NCBI GenBank assembly: GCA_031555145.1
Contig: JAVBUR010000124.1
Location: 1-8,746 of the forward strand
Length of the DNA stretch: 8,746 nucleotides
Direction of reading: 5' to 3'
Source of the DNA: JAJDIA01 sp031555145
GTDB taxonomy: Bacteria > Bacteroidota > Bacteroidia > Bacteroidales > Tannerellaceae
The notes beneath the pieces were generated by a model. That model ran no database searches. It saw only the letters and a list, made by a program, of their open reading frames with translations, and was not told where the DNA came from. Positions within the stretch are counted from its first letter, which is position 1. The number at the start of each line of letters is the position of its first letter. Shown in pieces: positions 5,919 to 8,746 of this stretch. The translations under genes were made by a program, and so were the position numbers.

Positions 5919-7073
5919 TTATTTTAATATATCGTCGAAAAAAAGATTCAGACTACCGAACGATTCAACGCCGATTTTTTTACGGATGGAGGAGCGCTTC
6001 ATCTGCACTGTGTTTATACTTAGTTTCATGATCAAGGCAATCTCCGAACTGGAAAACTTGGTATACGACAGACAGCAAATCCGGAATTCCGATTCGTCGA
6101 GTTCAGGGAAATGCTCATGCAGGCGGTCGAAGAAACCGTTGTGGAGTTGGTTCATCGTCTCATACAACAATTCCCAATTGAGTGTTTCCTGCCCATAGAC
6201 AATCTCGTTGATCACCTTCAACAGGTGGTGGTCGCGTTTGTTGCTTTCTTCCGAGATATAGATTTCGAGGGAAGCGGCTTTCCGAAGGATATTGAAATGA
6301 TGCAACAGGGTGGTGCGAAAGGTATTTTCCTTCTCATTATAACTATGGGCCATCTGCCGCAGTTCACGGATCGTGCTTTGTGCTTCAAGCGTACGCCGGC
6401 GGTTCTGGCAAACCCGGTAGTGCAGTAGCCAAAGTACCGGGATGGTAGCCAGCAGTAAGACGGCGGCACAAAAGCCCAGCCATACCCGATGGGTATGCAA
6501 CCGTTTATTCTCATGCTGAAGCTTCTCGGCATGGTCATTGCCCGAGTCCATGAAATAGTCGGTCGACTTAAAGAAATGCGACAAGGCCTCCTCCTTCCCT
6601 TCAGGAATTTCAGATAATACGGCACCGATATTAAACTCGATCACACCTTTTAGCCGGCTGTCGTCGATTTGCGTAGCTATCTGCTGAGCTTGTCGAAGAT
6701 AGGCCAACGACCGCTCATGCTCCCGGAACTTACGCAGGATTCGTCCGCAGTAGAAACTCGCATAAGCCGCACGCACGTCGTCACCCATACGAATAAAATA
6801 ATCGTTGGCGGCAAAGATGGCCGTATCCGCTGAAATGTCAAGATCGCATTTCGCTTTTGCGCGGATGCGGAGCAATACATAGGAGTAGTATTCCTCCAGA
6901 GGCAGAATCTCAGGATGCTCAACCGTTTGCAGGAAAGCATACACGCTGTCGGGCGATTCCTCCAGCAAAGCGGTGAGTTCGTCGGTTTCCGATTGGATTT
7001 GCAGCGGCTTATCCCCGCACGAACTGCACATCATCATCAGGCCGGCCAGCAGCAGTAAATAGTGTTTTAACAT
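5919..7073 (-). CDS. Membrane-bound TPR regulator with LuxR-like HTH
   Basis: The predicted 384-residue protein has a lipoprotein-like or uncleaved N-terminal signal (MLKHYLLLLAGLMMMCSSC, Cys16 and Cys19). Helical TPR-like repeats follow at residues 28-180 (AAYASFYCGRILRKFREHER; GVIEFNIGAVL), then one membrane span at about 198-217 (WLGFCAAVLLLATIPVLWLL), a coiled coil (222-255) and a C-terminal LuxR/GerE-like helix-turn-helix (328-371; FPELDESEFRICCLSYTKFS, SSEIALIMKLSINTVQMKRS). This layout, periplasmic sensor outside and DNA-binding domain inside, is common in Bacteroidales. Relatives are usually longer (about 550 residues) with more TPRs; here the repeats stop abruptly at FMDSGND and the coiled region begins, suggesting an in-frame loss. 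The frame opens with TTG at 7079, but ATG at 7073 is the more natural start. Target genes are unknown; the lipoprotein downstream is a candidate only by position. Confidence 0.85.
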   Translation of the reverse strand: MLKHYLLLLAGLMMMCSSCGDKPLQIQSETDELTALLEESPDSVYAFLQTVEHPEILPLEEYYSYVLLRIRAKAKCDLDISADTAIFAANDYFIRMGDDVRAAYASFYCGRILRKFREHERSLAYLRQAQQIATQIDDSRLKGVIEFNIGAVLSEIPEGKEEALSHFFKSTDYFMDSGNDHAEKLQHENKRLHTHRVWLGFCAAVLLLATIPVLWLLHYRVCQNRRRTLEAQSTIRELRQMAHSYNEKENTFRTTLLHHFNILRKAASLEIYISEESNKRDHHLLKVINEIVYGQETLNWELLYETMNQLHNGFFDRLHEHFPELDESEFRICCLSYTKFSSSEIALIMKLSINTVQMKRSSIRKKIGVESFGSLNLFFDDILK

Positions 7074-7140
7074 AGTCAAATACCAGTTTACACTGGTCGC
7101 AATCTATTTTTCAAAAATTAAGTTCTCTATTCCAGGCAAA

Positions 7141-7148
7141 CAAAATTA
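7141..7148 (-). promoter_or_regulatory. -7 box of the regulator gene
   Basis: On the minus strand TAATTTTG (7148-7141) fully matches TAnnTTTG and lies 68 bases before the ATG at 7073. No TTTG is found 19-21 bases further upstream, so the -33 element is weak or absent, as expected for an activator-dependent promoter. Confidence 0.45.
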
Positions 7149-7223
7149 CGGTTTTTCGCAACCCGACATCTTCTTTAGACTGTTTTTTTCACGGATAAAC
7201 AGAGAAAAACTTTTTTACCATCG

Positions 7224-7254
7224 TTTGCACAACTGAAAGTTTTACTTAACTTTG
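7224..7254 (+). promoter_or_regulatory. Promoter of tRNA-Gly
   Basis: TTTG (7224-7227), a 19-base spacer and TAACTTTG (7247-7254) match the Bacteroidales consensus at every fixed position. The transcript would start near 7261, about 27 bases before the mature tRNA. Confidence 0.85.
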
Positions 7255-7287
7255 CACCCAGTTACTATTACTACTATTACAATTATC

Positions 7288-7363
7288 GCGAAAGTAGCTC
7301 AGTTGGTAGAGCATAACCTTGCCAAGGTTAGGGTCGCGGGTTCGAGTCCCGTCTTTCGCTCCA
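7288..7363 (+). tRNA. tRNA-Gly(GCC)
   Basis: A complete 76-base cloverleaf is visible. The acceptor arms GCGAAAG (7288-7294) and CTTTCGC (7353-7359) pair perfectly, the D arm contains AGTTGGTAGA, the anticodon stem TAACC/GGTTA encloses the loop TTGCCAA with anticodon GCC (7321-7323), and the T arm reads GCGGG-TTCGAGT-CCCGT. The discriminator base is T and the CCA end is encoded. The anticodon reads GGC and GGU glycine codons. It has its own promoter and terminator. I found no second copy of its 3' end in the window, so nothing suggests an element integrated here. Confidence 0.97.
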
Positions 7364-7370
7364 CTTCACA

Positions 7371-7416
7371 AAAGTAAAGGGAGCTGTCTCATATGAGGCA
7401 GCTCCCTTTACTTTTT
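7371..7416. terminator. Bidirectional terminator between tRNA-Gly and the acyltransferase
   Basis: A 20-bp stem (7371-7390 with 7395-7414; one G-T pair) closes an ATAT loop. On the + strand it runs into five T residues (7412-7416); on the minus strand it is followed by CTTTTG. It therefore ends the tRNA transcript and the convergent acyltransferase transcript, and its right edge touches the acyltransferase stop codon (TAA, 7417-7415). Confidence 0.93.
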
Positions 7417-8527
7417 ATACCTTCAGGAAGACCTTGTGCTTGTAAAGGAAGTAGAGGAAAAGCCAGATGATGGTCACAAACGCCATCCAGTTAAGCAACA
7501 TCGACCAGTTTTCGGGGAAGAGCTTGATAAAGCCGCCGAAGAAGAAGTCTGAAATCTTCTGGAAAGGAACAATACGGTTGGCCATATAGATCGTAATCGA
7601 GTTCATACCGATCACTTTGAAGAAGAAGAATCCTTTCTTCCATCCCCATACGTCCACCATCAGGTAGAATAAAGCGAAGAGCAGCATGCTGCAACCGCCT
7701 GCCATGCAAACAAACGAACTACTCCACAACGCTTTATTGATCGGGTAAAACAGGTTCCATACCTGGGCTATGACCACCAGTACCGCACCGGCGGCGGCCA
7801 TCAGGCCTGCCTTCTTCAACATCGTCAGTCCTTGCTTGGTCATCACAACGAAGAGGCCCGTCAATGCACCCAACAACGCGGTCGAGATAGCCGGGATAAT
7901 ACCCAGGATACCTTCAGGATCGAAGATGCCGCTGTTCAGACGGCCCGGCAACAGGATACGGTCGATATAACAGGCGATATTACCCTCCTGCGTAAAACGT
8001 CCGGCTTCGGGAAAATCGGGAGCCTTGAAGCCTATATTCAGCAGGTAGTAGAAAAGCATCAGGCCAAAGCACCAGAGGGCCCGTGTCCTGAATTGGCGGG
8101 TATTGACGAAGATCAGCGCAGCAAACATCCACGCCAGGCCAATACGTCCCAGCACACTGGCGCAACGCAGCGTATCAAACTCAAACCGCAACAGTCCGTT
8201 ATAAATCATCCCGAAAAGCACCAGCGTCAGCCCGCGTTGGATGATCTTCCGATACATCGCACCCTTCGTCGTTCCCGGTTTGAACTTACCCAGCGAGAAA
8301 GGCATCGATACACCGGCCATAAACAGGAAGAGGGGGAAGATCATGTCGTAGAAGACAAAACCGTCCCAAGGCACGTGGTGAAACTGTTTTTCGAGTGTGA
8401 TGAAGAGTGGCCAGTTGGTTAGTGTGGCCAACCCGGCTATGATCCCGGCGCCCCCGGCAATCCATAGCATATCGAAACCACGGAGGGCATCCAGTGATTC
8501 CAATCGTTGTGCGTTTTTCTTTTCCAT
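7415..8527 (-). CDS. DUF5009 / HGSNAT-NagX-like membrane acyltransferase
   Basis: This 370-residue multi-pass membrane protein belongs to the acyltransferase group that includes human heparan-alpha-glucosaminide N-acetyltransferase and bacterial NagX (COG4299), usually annotated DUF5009 in Bacteroidales. The diagnostic N-terminal RLESLDALRGFDMLW (8-22) is followed by HHVPWDG and FYDMIFPLFLFMAGVS (50-74). His51, three residues before Trp54, matches the position of the catalytic histidine in HGSNAT (HASWNG). About ten hydrophobic segments follow, with the family signatures DPEGILGIIPAISTALLGAL and GMNSITIYMANRI. It should transfer an acyl (acetyl) group across the inner membrane to an amino-sugar or glycan; the substrate cannot be read from the sequence. 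It is monocistronic, converges on tRNA-Gly, and no clear promoter was found upstream of the ATG. Confidence 0.9.
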   Translation of the reverse strand: MEKKNAQRLESLDALRGFDMLWIAGGAGIIAGLATLTNWPLFITLEKQFHHVPWDGFVFYDMIFPLFLFMAGVSMPFSLGKFKPGTTKGAMYRKIIQRGLTLVLFGMIYNGLLRFEFDTLRCASVLGRIGLAWMFAALIFVNTRQFRTRALWCFGLMLFYYLLNIGFKAPDFPEAGRFTQEGNIACYIDRILLPGRLNSGIFDPEGILGIIPAISTALLGALTGLFVVMTKQGLTMLKKAGLMAAAGAVLVVIAQVWNLFYPINKALWSSSFVCMAGGCSMLLFALFYLMVDVWGWKKGFFFFKVIGMNSITIYMANRIVPFQKISDFFFGGFIKLFPENWSMLLNWMAFVTIIWLFLYFLYKHKVFLKV

Positions 8528-8575
8528 ACAAATCAGATCTAAAGATTATACATTATATATAAAGTCGAAGGGTGT

Positions 8576-8640
8576 GTCAAAAGTCTGAAGGGGTGCTTGC
8601 GATTCCCCTCTTGAGCTACTCTCTATACACATCTTTTGAC
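8576..8640. repeat. Nested inverted repeat upstream of the acyltransferase
   Basis: GTCAAAAG (8576-8583) pairs with CTTTTGAC (8633-8640), and inside it AGGGG (8589-8593) pairs with CCCCT (8605-8609). The right arm overlaps the 24-base block of the REP-like repeat. The sequence GGGTGTGTCAAAAG before it recalls the ends of some insertion sequences, but no transposase or direct target duplication is visible. Confidence 0.3.
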
Positions 8641-8703
8641 TAGCTTTAGAGTGCATGCCCCGTCAGGGGTATCGTGTTCGTAGCCAGGGGTGTAAGCCCC
8701 TGG
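8616..8703 (-). repeat. REP-like palindromic repeat, right copy (inverted)
   Basis: Bases 8616-8639 and 8655-8703 are exact reverse complements of 118-141 and 31-79. The 15 bases between them are unlike the 38 bases at the matching place in the left copy, so the two blocks are conserved while the linker is not. Both hairpins are intact: CCCC-GTCA-GGGG (8658-8669) and CCAGGGG/CCCCTGG (8684-8703). Confidence 0.85.
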
Positions 8704-8727
8704 ACAGGTGATTGGTTGATGTTCTTG

Positions 8728-8746
8728 TGCCGCGTCAGCGGTACCG
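8728..8746 (-). repeat. Start of a third REP-like copy, cut by the window edge
   Basis: Bases 8728-8746 match 8656-8674 at 16 of 19 positions, in the same orientation. Two of the three differences are opposite each other in the hairpin stem (C-G replaced by G-C), so CCGC-GTCA-GCGG still folds. The 24-base companion block is not present before it. Confidence 0.65.

Noticed and set aside
7288..7363. tRNA-Gly as an integration (att) site
   Set aside because: No second copy of the tRNA 3' end and no integrase are seen in the window.
7832..8422. Long open frame opposite the acyltransferase
   Set aside because: It is antisense to a gene with unmistakable family motifs and has no start context of its own.

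Overview
The window looks like a piece of a Bacteroidales chromosome, most likely Bacteroides or Parabacteroides (genus inferred, not proven). The reasons are the DUF3575 and DUF3868 protein pair, a TPR/membrane/HTH regulator of the type common in this order, a lipoprotein with no recognisable homologue outside it, and several promoters of the Bacteroides form (-33 TTTG, -7 TAnnTTTG) with no clear Shine-Dalgarno sequences. No phage, conjugation, transposase or CRISPR genes are present.

Layout. Bases 1-141 hold a REP-like palindromic repeat. Bases 142-540 have no ordinary gene, but contain a candidate small RNA (282-377) and two promoter-like sites. A possible 44-residue basic protein follows (543-677), then a long inverted repeat (731-809) and a promoter with upstream direct repeats. 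This promoter serves a two-gene operon on the + strand: a DUF3575 outer-membrane-type protein and a DUF3868/OmpA-like/TPR protein, closed by a terminator. A 115-residue protein of unknown function follows (3272-3619) with its own strong terminator. Bases 3701-4076 carry no gene but hold structured and repeated DNA. Two minus-strand genes come next: a large secreted lipoprotein (4077-5468) and a membrane-bound TPR-HTH regulator (5919-7073), separated by a terminator and a promoter. On the + strand lies tRNA-Gly(GCC) with a near-consensus promoter. It shares a bidirectional terminator with a minus-strand, multi-pass acyltransferase of the HGSNAT/NagX (DUF5009) type (7415-8527). The right edge carries an inverted second copy of the left repeat and the start of a third.

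How it fits together. The DUF3575/DUF3868 pair normally sits at the head of fimbrial (FimA/Mfa-type) loci. Here the operon stops after these two genes, so it is either a stand-alone envelope module or the remnant of such a locus. The regulator, lipoprotein and acyltransferase are separate transcription units and the sequence shows no shared pathway. The most notable non-coding observation is the REP-like family: two copies share 49 and 24 identical bases in inverted orientation about 8.5 kb apart, and a third copy at the right edge has changed both sides of a stem so that the hairpin is kept.
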